DNA of 39,798 nucleotides from CAZVRZ01 sp964629965 (GTDB lineage: Bacteria > Chloroflexota > Anaerolineae > Anaerolineales > UBA4823). How positions within the stretch are numbered: position 1 is the first letter of the stretch; each line of letters opens with the position of its first letter. A program made the position numbers and the translations under genes. This document shows positions 23,870-34,552 of this stretch, in pieces. The DNA lies in assembly GCA_964629965.1 (NCBI GenBank), contig CAZVRZ010000034.1, positions 1 through 39,798 on the forward strand. The letters run 5' to 3'. The notes beneath the pieces are model-generated. The model saw only the letters and a list, made by a program, of their open reading frames with translations, searched no databases and was not told the origin of the DNA.

Positions 23870-24792
23870 AAAAGCGCTGTACTCAGTGCAAGCGCCCGCC
23901 GCGAGGCTCCAAGACCAGCTCGTTTGGAACGAGTTCGCGCATCAACCACGATTCTTCGACCTATTACGCCTCGGGGCTGTATGAGGATTTGCCAGGCGCC
24001 GCCGCAGATGGCGAACCGCAGGAACAGGCTTTGCCCGACAATGCCTTTCCAGCCGAATTCGCCAACCAGATCATCGCCGGCTCGTCTGAGTCAATGAAGG
24101 AAATCCCCGCTCATTCCGTCCATCTGATGGTCACTTCGCCTCCCTACAACGTGACCAAGGAATACGATAAGAACCTGCCGCTGAAGGAATACCTGGAACT
24201 GCTGGGCCAGGTGTTTTCGGAAACCTACCGGGCGCTGGTCTACGGCGGGCGCTGCTGCGTGAACATTGCTAACCTGGGCAGGAGACCGTACATCCCACTT
24301 TCCGACCACATCTCGCAGATGATGATGCGCATCGGTTTCAAGATGCGCGGAGAGATCATCTGGAACAAAGGGGCTGGGGCGGGTATTTCGATGGCCTGGG
24401 GAAGCTGGCAATCGGCCTCGAACCCGGTGCTGCGTGATACGCACGAATACATCCTGGTTTTCTCCAAGGGCTCTTTTCAGCGAAAAAAAACGCCGGACAA
24501 AGAGAACACCATCTCCAGAGAGCAGTTTATGGAATGGACGAAATCGGTCTGGACGATGAATCCCGAGTCGGCCAAGAAGATCGGCCATCCGGCGCCCTTT
24601 CCGGTGGAGCTTCCTTATCGCCTGATCCAGTTGTACACCTACCGGGGCGATATTGTGCTCGACCCCTTCATGGGCAGCGGCTCAACCGCCCTTGCGGCGC
24701 TGAAGTCCGGGCGCCTGTACGTGGGATACGAAACGGACAGCAGTTACATCCGGCTGGCCGAAGAGCGTATTGCTTCGTTTGAGGCAGCCTGA
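23866..24792 (+). CDS. Site-specific DNA methyltransferase (beta-class, N4-cytosine/N6-adenine)
   Basis: 308 residues. Catalytic motif IV TSPPYN at ~90-95 precedes the AdoMet motif I LDPFMGSGSTALAAL at ~265-279, the beta-type order. SPPY is usual for N4-cytosine enzymes but also occurs in adenine enzymes, so the base is not certain. No restriction endonuclease gene is next to it, so it looks like a solitary methylase. The ATG overlaps the HAD stop (ATGA). The first ~15 residues (MKKRCTQCKRPPR) are encoded by an R1 hairpin (23874-23889), giving a CxxC that may be coincidental. Confidence 0.9.
   Translation: MKKRCTQCKRPPRGSKTSSFGTSSRINHDSSTYYASGLYEDLPGAAADGEPQEQALPDNAFPAEFANQIIAGSSESMKEIPAHSVHLMVTSPPYNVTKEYDKNLPLKEYLELLGQVFSETYRALVYGGRCCVNIANLGRRPYIPLSDHISQMMMRIGFKMRGEIIWNKGAGAGISMAWGSWQSASNPVLRDTHEYILVFSKGSFQRKKTPDKENTISREQFMEWTKSVWTMNPESAKKIGHPAPFPVELPYRLIQLYTYRGDIVLDPFMGSGSTALAALKSGRLYVGYETDSSYIRLAEERIASFEAA
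23874..23889. repeat. R1 hairpin at the start of the methyltransferase gene
   Basis: GCGCTG-TACT-CAGTGC with one G-T wobble, beginning 8 nt into the coding sequence. Confidence 0.65.
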
Positions 24793-25538
24793 TGAGATCG
24801 GATGAGGTTGGCGCTGGGAACACTCCGCCGGGTACGGCGGGGCTGAGTACAGCAAGGCCAAGGACGGTGCTCACCATATGGGCTTTGCTGGCTCTGGCGG
24901 TTCTATTCCCGGTAACCCAATTTCTCCAGGCTTCCTTCCCCATCCTGACGGTCGTTTGGATCGTGGTGCCGCTGATCGCGGTGTGGCGCAGTGGTAATAC
25001 ATTCGTGTGCGGTTTCCGCCGCATGCCCTGGCGCCTGCTGCTGCAAACCACCCTCATCAACCTGGCCGGGCTGCTCGCCGTGATGCTGGCGTTTGAGCCC
25101 TGGTCGCACACCTACCAGAAGCTGATCGAGCTGGTCCTGTCCAGCCAGACTCCAGATACCACCTTTGCCTGGCTGGTCCGTTTTCCAAAAATACCCGCCC
25201 TGGGCAGCATGGTGGTGTACAGCGGGCTGGTCACCCTCTTTGGGGAAGAGCTGTTCTTTCGCGGCTGGCTCCTGCAGCTTCTCCAGAAAAAGATAGGAAC
25301 AACCTGGCCGAAATATTCGTGGAGCGCAAATATTATCCAATCTCTGTTGTTTGTGATCCCCAACCTGTTGGTTTCGTTCGTGCTGCCGCCTTTACAGGGT
25401 GTGCTATATGCGGCAGTCTATGTCTGGCTGGCAATCGGCATGATCGGAGGCTGGGCGGCTTCCCGCACAGGCAGCATTTGGCCCAGCCTGATCTCAGCTA
25501 CGTTGTGCAACCTGATCCTGGTTGCGTTAATCGTTTAG
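24792..25538 (+). CDS. CPBP-family (CAAX protease/bacteriocin-processing) membrane protein, atypical
   Basis: 248 residues with about seven membrane segments. CPBP motif 1 is intact: FGEELFFRG with Glu152, Glu153 and Arg157. Motif 2 (FxxxH) reads F187-V-I-P-N191, and motif 3 (HxxxN/D) reads A236-T-L-C-N240, so both usual metal-binding histidines are missing. Members with all motifs are intramembrane metalloproteases; this one may be inactive or use other ligands. The ATG shares a base with the methylase stop (TGATG). Residues ~8-24 come from an R1 array (24825-24853). Confidence 0.75.
   Translation: MRSDEVGAGNTPPGTAGLSTARPRTVLTIWALLALAVLFPVTQFLQASFPILTVVWIVVPLIAVWRSGNTFVCGFRRMPWRLLLQTTLINLAGLLAVMLAFEPWSHTYQKLIELVLSSQTPDTTFAWLVRFPKIPALGSMVVYSGLVTLFGEELFFRGWLLQLLQKKIGTTWPKYSWSANIIQSLLFVIPNLLVSFVLPPLQGVLYAAVYVWLAIGMIGGWAASRTGSIWPSLISATLCNLILVALIV
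24825..24853. repeat. R1 hairpins at the start of the CPBP gene
   Basis: CCGCCG-GGTA-CGGCGG (24825-24840, perfect) and GCTG-AGTA-CAGC (24842-24853, perfect). They encode PPGTAGLSTA before the first membrane helix. Confidence 0.85.
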
Positions 25539-25556
25539 TTCAAATGGAGGAAACTT

Positions 25557-26528
25557 ATGAAAGCCATCATCTATGAAAAATATGGATCCCCGGATGTTTT
25601 GCAGCTTAAAGAAATAGAAAAACCGGCACTTAGGGGATCTGAAGTACTGGTCAAGATTCATGCCACTTCCCTGAACGCTTATGACTGGCATTTGCTGAAA
25701 GCTGATCCGTTCCTGGTGCGCCTGATGGGCGGAGGGCTGTTCAAGCCCAAGCCCACCATCCCCGGCGCAGATATCGCTGGGGAAGTCAAAGAGGTAGGCA
25801 AGGATGTAACTCAGTTTCAGCCTGGGCAGGCTGTATTTGGGGAGGCTGCCAGCGGCAGCGGCGGTTTTGCCGAGTATGCGGCTGCTCCGGAAAGCTCGCT
25901 GGCCTTGAAACCGGCTAACCTATCGTTCGAGCAGGCTGCGGCAGTGCCCATGGCAGGCATGACCGCTCTGCAAGGCCTGCGCGATGCAGGGCAGATCCAG
26001 GCGGGGCAGAAGGTTTTGATCAACGGCGCTTCGGGCGGGGTGGGAACGTTTGCAGTGCAGCTTGCGAAATACTTCGGGGCCGAAGTCACGGCCGTGTGCA
26101 GCACAGGCAATGTGGAAATGGTGCGTTCGCTGGGAGCCGATCACGTGATCGACTACAAGAAAGAAGATTTCACCCAAAGCGGGCAGCAGTATGATCTGAT
26201 CCTGGCAGTGAACGGATACCACCCGCTGGCGGATTACAAGTGCGCCCTGGCTCCTAAGGGCATTTATGTTATGGCGGGAGGCAGCAATTCTCAAATCTTC
26301 CAGGCGATGCTGCTGGGACCGTTGATGTCAAACAAGGGTGGTAAGAAAATGGGAGGCGTCTCGGCAAAAACGAGCCAGAATGACCTGCTGATTCTCAAAG
26401 AGCTGCTGGAAACGGGCAAGATCGTGCCCGTAATCGATCGCTGCTTCCCGTTCCGTGAGGCGGTTGACGCTCTGCGGTATATCGATGCCGGTCATGCCAA
26501 GGGGAAAGTGGTCGTCACCCATGATTGA
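25557..26528 (+). CDS. Zinc-independent MDR oxidoreductase, quinone-oxidoreductase-like
   Basis: 323 residues of the medium-chain dehydrogenase/reductase superfamily. N-terminal GroES-like fold (YGSPDVLQLKEIEKPALRGSEVLVKIHATSLNAYDW, in two blocks), then NAD(P)-binding Rossmann segment NGASGGVGTFAVQLAKYFGAEVTAV (~158-182). The catalytic zinc cysteine/histidine set is absent, as in quinone oxidoreductases, so NADPH-dependent reduction of quinones or enones is likely. Good ribosome site GGAGG 6 nt before the ATG. It lies 18 nt after the CPBP gene and could be its co-transcript. No repeat insertions are seen. Confidence 0.88.
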   Translation: MKAIIYEKYGSPDVLQLKEIEKPALRGSEVLVKIHATSLNAYDWHLLKADPFLVRLMGGGLFKPKPTIPGADIAGEVKEVGKDVTQFQPGQAVFGEAASGSGGFAEYAAAPESSLALKPANLSFEQAAAVPMAGMTALQGLRDAGQIQAGQKVLINGASGGVGTFAVQLAKYFGAEVTAVCSTGNVEMVRSLGADHVIDYKKEDFTQSGQQYDLILAVNGYHPLADYKCALAPKGIYVMAGGSNSQIFQAMLLGPLMSNKGGKKMGGVSAKTSQNDLLILKELLETGKIVPVIDRCFPFREAVDALRYIDAGHAKGKVVVTHD

Positions 26529-26583
26529 CAAAGCTGAATGATCCCGATAATTGCAATGAATTCGAGAAAATTCGCTGATGTGG

Positions 26584-26589
26584 TATATT
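26584..26589 (+). promoter_or_regulatory. -10 box, possible leaderless promoter of the GH53 gene
   Basis: TATATT followed by 6 nt and the ATG at 26596, the same geometry as at 4052-4045. No ribosome site precedes this ATG. A second possibility is TTGACA (26525-26530) with GATAAT (26546-26551) at 15 bp. Confidence 0.4.
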
Positions 26590-26595
26590 TCGTCT

Positions 26596-27933
26596 ATGAA
26601 ACCTGTACGGACTCTCACCCCGATCTTATACCTGCTCCTGTGCCTGCTGCTGGCGGGCTGCACACAAGCGGAAAATTCGTGGGCGCCGAATTCGTGGGCG
26701 CAAACCGCCGCCTCCCAGCCCACCGCGCCGGCTGCGACGCGTCCCGTCTCAACGGGCACCCTCACCCTGACAGATACTCCTATGCCGATGAAAACCCCAA
26801 CCACCCACGCCACTGAAACCAGTCGAGCTGTACCCAGCTCAGGCACTGACGGAATGGTCTCGCCCTCCACTTTCTATTATGGGGTGGATGCTTCATACCT
26901 GAAGGAAATCGAGAACGGCGGAGGCAAATATTACCAGAACGGCGAAGCGAGCAATGCGCTACAAATTTACAAGGATCACGGGGTGAACGCCATCCGCCTG
27001 CGCCTGTGGGTGCAGCCAAACATCCCGCATAACGATCTGCAGGAGACCCTGGTCATGGCCCGGCGCGTCAAAGCGTTGGGGCTGGCGCTAATGATCGATT
27101 TTCATTATTCTGATAGCTGGGCCGATCCCGGCAAGCAGACCAAACCGGCGGCCTGGGCCGATCTAAGCGGCGCCGAGTTGGAAAAAGCAGTGCGCGAGTA
27201 CACCCGCGACGTGATCCGGGCGCTCAAAGAGCAGGATACACTGCCGGACATGGTGCAGATCGGCAACGAGATCACGCCGGGCATGCTGTGGGACGATGGG
27301 CGCGTGGGCCTTCGGATAGAACCCTGCTGCACAGATCGCAGCTCGGGCGTGGGCGAAGGCTTCGAGGATAACTGGCCTGAATTGGCAGCCTTGCTCAAGG
27401 CCGGCGCGGCCGGGGTGCAGGAGGGCGCGGGTGAGCCGGGGAAGGTGCAGATCATCCTGCACGTGGATGCGGGCGGCGACAACGAAAAATGCCGCTGGTT
27501 TTTCGATCACATCGTAGAGCAGCAAGCGCCTTTCGATATCATCGGGCTGTCGTACTACCCCTGGTGGCACGGCTCGCTGGCCGACCTGGAAAATAACCTG
27601 AACGACCTGGCAGAACGCTACCAAAAGCCGGTCATGGTGGTGGAGACGGCTTATCCCTGGACACTGAAAAACAACGACACGGTAAAGAACCTGGTGGATG
27701 TAAACTCAAAATTATTGCCCGAGTTCCCGCCCACGGTGGAGGGCCAAAAAGCCTTCTTGCAAGCGGAGATCGAGATTTTGAAGCGCGTCCCCGGCGGGCT
27801 GGGCCAGGGCATGTTCTACTGGGGCGCGGATGATATCACTTCGCCGGGACGAGGCTCGGTTTTCGAGAATGCCACCGTCTTTGATTTCAAAGGTCACGTA
27901 TTGGATTCGCTCAACGTATACCTGGTTCCATGA
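26596..27933 (+). CDS. Glycoside hydrolase family 53 endo-beta-1,4-galactanase, lipoprotein
   Basis: 445 residues. Lipoprotein signal MKPVRTLTPILYLLLCLLLAGC with Cys22 as lipidation site; a 60-residue Thr/Pro/Ser-rich linker; then a GH53 TIM barrel (~96-440) beginning YYGVDASYL and containing NAIRLRLWV and FHYSDSWADPGKQ. Acid/base Glu225 (QIGNEITPG) and nucleophile Glu350 (VVETAYPW). GH53 enzymes cut beta-1,4-galactan side chains of pectin outside the cell. The start at 26596 gives a clean signal peptide; a frame six codons longer does not. Linker contains two R3 units (26674-26703) and an R1 hairpin (26825-26840). No other carbohydrate genes are adjacent. Confidence 0.92.
   Translation: MKPVRTLTPILYLLLCLLLAGCTQAENSWAPNSWAQTAASQPTAPAATRPVSTGTLTLTDTPMPMKTPTTHATETSRAVPSSGTDGMVSPSTFYYGVDASYLKEIENGGGKYYQNGEASNALQIYKDHGVNAIRLRLWVQPNIPHNDLQETLVMARRVKALGLALMIDFHYSDSWADPGKQTKPAAWADLSGAELEKAVREYTRDVIRALKEQDTLPDMVQIGNEITPGMLWDDGRVGLRIEPCCTDRSSGVGEGFEDNWPELAALLKAGAAGVQEGAGEPGKVQIILHVDAGGDNEKCRWFFDHIVEQQAPFDIIGLSYYPWWHGSLADLENNLNDLAERYQKPVMVVETAYPWTLKNNDTVKNLVDVNSKLLPEFPPTVEGQKAFLQAEIEILKRVPGGLGQGMFYWGADDITSPGRGSVFENATVFDFKGHVLDSLNVYLVP
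26674..26703. repeat. R3 tandem pair in the GH53 linker
   Basis: AATTCGTGGGCGCCG and AATTCGTGGGCGCAA, 15-nt period, in frame (NSWAP/NSWAQ). They are the reverse complement of the CCCACGAATT units of kinase 4. Confidence 0.75.
26825..26840. repeat. R1 hairpin in the GH53 linker
   Basis: GAGCTG-TACC-CAGCTC, perfect stem, encoding RAVPSS just before the catalytic domain. An identical copy is at 28757-28772. Confidence 0.85.
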
Positions 27934-27945
27934 ATAGGCGGTATT

Positions 27946-29010
27946 ATGAAGAATATTGTTTTGCGCCCGGCCGAAAATGATTTCAAACAACTTGCGATCT
28001 GGTTCTCGATCCTGGATAACGAACCGGAAGATGAAGTCCATCTCCGGGAAGAATACGAAGAGAAGAAAAGCCGCATCATCCAGCAGATCGCTGTAGATAC
28101 AAACGGGAAGCTGGTGGGGTTTTATTGGGCGCTGCGCGATCGGGTCGTAGCCGACCGGACTCGCTTTTGGCTGTTCGTCGAGCCCGAGTGGCGCGGTCAG
28201 GGCATTGGCGGGCTGCTTTACGAGCACCTATGCGCTGAGGTACAACGCTGCGCTTCCGCCGAGTACGGCGGGGCCGAGTACGGCGGGGCTTGCGCTGAGT
28301 ACAGCGCCCACACACTGCGGGTCAGCATTTGGGATAACCACCCAGAATACCGGGCTTTCGCTGAGCGGCGCGGCTTCGTTGAAAAAACCCACCAGATCGC
28401 CATGGAGCTAGACCTGGCCAATTTCGATGATCGCCCTTACGATGCAATCATCGCCAGGCTGGAGAACGAGGGTTTTCGCTTCACTTCGATGGAAGAATTA
28501 GAAAATTCCAGCTCAGGATACAACCGGGAAGAAGCGCAGCGCAAGCTGTACATATTGAACGATACCACCGCGGCCACCACGCCCGGCAGTGACGGCGAAC
28601 ATTCCTGGAGCTCTTTCGAAGATTTTCAAAAGAATGTGTGTCAATCCGATTGGTACAAACCAGGCGGGCAAATCGTGGCGATCGACACTGCAGGCGATGT
28701 ACCCGGCAGAGGCGCATGGGCGGCCATGAGCGCCATCACCCGTTTTGCGGGCGCCCGAGCTGTACCCAGCTCATACGCATATAATCTCTTCACCGGCGTC
28801 GATGTACCCTACCGCGGGCGCAAACTGGGGCAGGCGGTGAAGGTCATTGCGCTGCGCTATGCCCGCCAGGTGCTGCAAGTCAACACCGTACGCACCCATC
28901 ACAACGCCAAGAACCTACCGATGATCGCCATCGACCGCAAGTTTGGCTACATCCAACAGCCGGGCACGTACCTGATGGAAAAGGTTCTGCATCCTGGGTG
29001 CAAGGTATAA
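27946..29010 (+). CDS. Tandem GNAT acetyltransferase
   Basis: 354 residues with two GNAT modules. Module 1 has acetyl-CoA motif A in FWLFVEPEWRGQGIGGLLYEHL (~63-85) and motif B ...IWDNHPEYRAFAERRGF. Module 2 (~200-350) ends TGVDVPYRGRKLGQAVKVIALR ... VNTVRTHHNAKNLPMIAIDRKFGY. Acceptor substrate unknown. Between motif A and the following strand of module 1 lies the insertion CASAEYGGAEYGGACAEYSAH, encoded by three R1 units (28256-28307); another R1 copy (28757-28772) encodes RAVPSS in module 2. Start ATG is preceded by GGCGG. It follows the GH53 gene by 12 nt. Confidence 0.85.
   Translation: MKNIVLRPAENDFKQLAIWFSILDNEPEDEVHLREEYEEKKSRIIQQIAVDTNGKLVGFYWALRDRVVADRTRFWLFVEPEWRGQGIGGLLYEHLCAEVQRCASAEYGGAEYGGACAEYSAHTLRVSIWDNHPEYRAFAERRGFVEKTHQIAMELDLANFDDRPYDAIIARLENEGFRFTSMEELENSSSGYNREEAQRKLYILNDTTAATTPGSDGEHSWSSFEDFQKNVCQSDWYKPGGQIVAIDTAGDVPGRGAWAAMSAITRFAGARAVPSSYAYNLFTGVDVPYRGRKLGQAVKVIALRYARQVLQVNTVRTHHNAKNLPMIAIDRKFGYIQQPGTYLMEKVLHPGCKV
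28256..28307. repeat. Three R1 hairpins inserted in a GNAT loop
   Basis: CCGCCG-AGTA-CGGCGG (28256-28271), GCCG-AGTA-CGGC (28273-28284) and GCGCTG-AGTA-CAGCGC (28292-28307). All stems perfect; the first two units have a 15-nt period. Confidence 0.9.
28757..28772. repeat. R1 hairpin in the second GNAT module
   Basis: GAGCTG-TACC-CAGCTC, perfect stem, identical to 26825-26840 although the host genes are unrelated. Confidence 0.85.
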
Positions 29011-29011
29011 T
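29006..29011 (+). promoter_or_regulatory. -10 box, possible leaderless promoter of kinase 4
   Basis: Perfect TATAAT overlapping the stop codon of the GNAT gene, 6 nt before the ATG at 29018 (3 nt before the ATG at 29015). No Shine-Dalgarno and no clear -35 box. Confidence 0.4.
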
Positions 29012-29014
29012 CAC

Positions 29015-31963
<2,949 letters not shown>

Positions 31964-31992
31964 GAGTTTAGGCGCTGTACCCTTCGGAGAGT

Positions 31993-32009
31993 ACGCTGGG
32001 GTACAGCGT
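31993..32009. repeat. R1-like hairpin in the intergenic region after kinase 4
   Basis: ACGCTG-GGGTA-CAGCGT with 5-nt loop. It is preceded at 31971 by GGCGCTGTACCC. The 31964-32068 stretch holds only these repeats. Confidence 0.6.
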
Positions 32010-32068
32010 CACCCTCGGGGCAGGCTCAGCGCACAACTGCGGATTACCGCTCAATAGAGAGCACCCAT

Positions 32069-32203
32069 ATGCCTGCACCAGAAAAAGCCTCCGGCAAGAT
32101 ATTACTGCGCTGTTCGAACTGCGGGAAACTGAGCGGTAACCCGCAAGCCTCCTACCTGGTGCCCGATTTTCACGGCAAGAAAGCCCGCCTGTGTTACCGC
32201 TGA
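32069..32203 (+). CDS. Small zinc-ribbon-like protein, 44 residues, possibly truncated
   Basis: ATG at 32069, TGA at 32201-32203. The peptide has CSNCGK (first zinc knuckle, residues 15-20) and ends LCYR, where a second CxxC would be expected. The stop codon falls on the first bases of an R2 hairpin (32202-32223), so the repeat may have cut off the second knuckle. The ribosome site is weak (GAGAG about 8 nt upstream). Not recognised as a named family; it may be a remnant. Confidence 0.45.
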   Translation: MPAPEKASGKILLRCSNCGKLSGNPQASYLVPDFHGKKARLCYR

Positions 32204-32223
32204 GACGGAAAATATTCCGTCTC
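32202..32223. repeat. R2 hairpin between the zinc-ribbon ORF and the hydrolase
   Basis: GAGACGGAA-AATA-TTCCGTCTC, perfect 9-bp stem followed by TAC. Compared with 8077-8104 both arms carry a compensating C-to-G/G-to-C change. Confidence 0.8.
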
Positions 32224-32248
32224 TACTATCTGGCAAGAAGGAGAATGT

Positions 32249-33157
32249 ATGCCCACAGAATCCAATCGCCCCCATCCAGCGATCGATTTTTCTGCAGCCA
32301 GCCGTCGCATAGCTGCCCTACAAGCGCTGGATACAGAACAAGTCAATCCGGTGGGGCGCACCATCTGGTTGAGCCAGAGGGAGAAGCGCGAGCGAGCGAT
32401 CGTCTTCTTGCACGGCTACACGAATTGCCCGCGCCAGTTTGCCCAGTTGGGCGAGCGTTTCTTCGAGCGGGGATACAACGTTTTAATCCCGCGCTTTCCT
32501 CACCACGGTTTGCTCGACCGGATGACGACCGCCACCGCCTTGCAGACCGAGGCCGAGCTGCTGGCTACGCTCAACGAGGCGCTGGATATTGCCCAGGGGC
32601 TCGGCGAGCACGTGACCGTGTGCGGCTTGTCGATGGGCGGCGTGCTGGCATTGTGGGCGGCGCAGCAGCGCGCCGACGTGCACCTGGCAGCGGCCATCTC
32701 GGCGGCACTGGCCTTCCACGCCATCCCGCTTAAACTGACTCCCCTGCTGGCCACGCTGGCTTTACGACTGCCTAACACCTTCATGTGGTGGAGCCCGGAA
32801 TTGAAAGACGCCCCCGTCCCACCGCTGCATGCTTACCCGCGTTACGCCACCCGCGGGCTGGCGCGCATCGTCACCCTGGGGCTAAAGTTGAAACGTCTCT
32901 CACGCCAGGCCAAACCCAAGGCGGGCTCGGTGCTGGTCATCCACAATCCCACCGACCAGGCCGTCGATTCAACCTATGCCAGGCAGATCGTGGATAACTG
33001 GCGCGGGTTGGGGGCCGAGAACGTGGGCGAATATGAGTTCGAGGCCAAATACAACCTGAAACACGATCTGATCGAGCCTACCCAACCTGACCAGCAGGTG
33101 GAGGTGGTCTACCCGATCCTGATGGACCTGCTCGAGTTGTACTCAACTCAGTTGTAG
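32249..33157 (+). CDS. Alpha/beta hydrolase (carboxylesterase/lipase type)
   Basis: 302 residues. Oxyanion segment FLHGYTNCPRQF (~53-64), nucleophile Ser128 in CGLSMGGVLA, Asp236 in HNPTDQAVD, His272 in YNLKHDLIEP. The 'HGYTNCPRQFAQLG' pattern groups it with carboxylesterase/alpha-beta hydrolases that act on short or lipid esters; no signal peptide. Good ribosome site AAGGAG 6 nt before the ATG. An R1 hairpin (33134-33149) runs to 8 nt before the end of the stop codon and supplies the last residues (ELYSTQL). It is the last gene before the decayed island. Confidence 0.85.
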   Translation: MPTESNRPHPAIDFSAASRRIAALQALDTEQVNPVGRTIWLSQREKRERAIVFLHGYTNCPRQFAQLGERFFERGYNVLIPRFPHHGLLDRMTTATALQTEAELLATLNEALDIAQGLGEHVTVCGLSMGGVLALWAAQQRADVHLAAAISAALAFHAIPLKLTPLLATLALRLPNTFMWWSPELKDAPVPPLHAYPRYATRGLARIVTLGLKLKRLSRQAKPKAGSVLVIHNPTDQAVDSTYARQIVDNWRGLGAENVGEYEFEAKYNLKHDLIEPTQPDQQVEVVYPILMDLLELYSTQL

Positions 33158-33173
33158 GCGCTGTACCCAACGC
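33134..33173. repeat. R1 hairpins at the 3' end of the hydrolase and island border
   Basis: GAGTTG-TACT-CAACTC (33134-33149, perfect) and GCGCTG-TACC-CAACGC (33158-33173, one wobble). The sequence CAACTCAGTTGTAGGCGCT occurs twice (33145 and 33176), the second copy ending just before the recombinase fragment. Confidence 0.75.
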
Positions 33174-33202
33174 ACAACTCAGTTGTAGGCGCTTATAGCG
33201 CT

Positions 33203-34552
33203 GTGATTGGTATATTGAAGAATCCAGCCTATGCGGGGACGTATGTCTACGGCAAAAAGAAGACTGATCCAACGCATCGAAAAGCCAGTCACCCTTTTTC
33301 TGGGAGAATGAAGCTGCCTATTGACAAGTGGGATATCATTCTTCATAATGCGTATCCAGAGTACATTAGCTGGAACGAATTTCTGTCCAATCAGGCGCAG
33401 CTTCAGAACAACCTAAATCATTACAAAGAGGGTCGACGCGGAGTGCCAAGACAAGGTCAAGCATTATTGCAAGGGATTATCATATGTGGTTGCTGTGGCT
33501 CTCATATGAAAGTGCGCTATTCAGGCCCCCATGGAAAGTATCCCATTTATGGATGTAATGTCCCTTGCGAAGAACACGGATGTACACCCTGTCAAGAAAT
33601 TCGCGCGTTACAGCTGGATGCAAAAGTGAAACTGTTAGTTTTTGAAGCTTTGGCGCCGGACAAAATCGCCCTTGCCTTGGCTTCTCTCGATCAGCTTGAA
33701 CAAGAACACGCATTATTGCGTCAACAATGGCAATTGCGTTTACAGCGCACACAATACGAAGCTGAACGAGCTCGTCGTCAGTACGATACAGTGGAGCCAG
33801 AGAACCGATTGGTTGCGAGATCCTTGGAACGCCAGTGGGAAGATAAACTTCGGGCAGTAGAAAAGGTCAAGCTAGAGTATGACATTTGGCAGCAACAAAA
33901 CCGTTTAAATCTATCTCCTGCCGATCGCGAAGAAATCATAGCCCTTGGCGAGGATTTGCCTAAAGTATGGAATGCTCCATCAACGAATGACGGAGATCGC
34001 AAACAGATCCTGCGTTTGGTCATCAAAGAAGTCATTGTTGACCGAAATCGAGAGCAAGGGAAAGTTTGGTTTCGCATCAACTGGCAGACTGGTGCAACCA
34101 GCGAACATAAATATGCCCGAAACGTTCTGAGTTATGCAGAACACGCAGATTTTGAGAGATTGCAGCAACGAATACGTGAGCTTTGGGGAGAACAAAAACT
34201 CGATGATGATATTGCCGATATTTTGAACCAGGAAGGATTTTGCACAAGCCGCGGACGCCCATTCACCATGAGAAATGTTTGGACGCTCCGTACGCAATTG
34301 GGATTACCTACACCTAAAAATTCAGGCCCCATCCCCGATCGTTGGGAGGATGGAGCCTATTCTGTCGAAGGTGCAGCAAAAGTTGTGGGAGTGACCCCAG
34401 GCACAATATTCAAATGGCTAAAGCGTGGCCAAATTCAGGGAAAACAACTGGCTAAAGGAACAGCCTGGAAGGTTTTCCTTGCCGATGGACAGATTGCCAA
34501 TTTAAAAGATTATGTTCAACGCGTCAGGCGCGTCAAGAAGAAGGTATCATGA
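33203..34552 (+). pseudogene. Large serine recombinase lacking its catalytic domain
   Basis: 449 codons. Starts within the Recombinase domain (ILKNPAYAGTYVYGKK), then zinc-ribbon (IICGCCGSHM ... CNVPCEEHGC), a long coiled-coil region (~150-240), and a C-terminal helix-turn-helix/excisionase-like module (YSVEGAAKVVGVTPGTIFKWLKRGQ). The N-terminal resolvase domain with the catalytic Ser, about 150-200 residues, is absent; upstream is the end of the hydrolase gene and R1 repeats. The segment is visibly AT-richer with different codon use from its neighbours, so it is a transferred and truncated element. It cannot catalyse strand exchange by itself. Confidence 0.85.
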
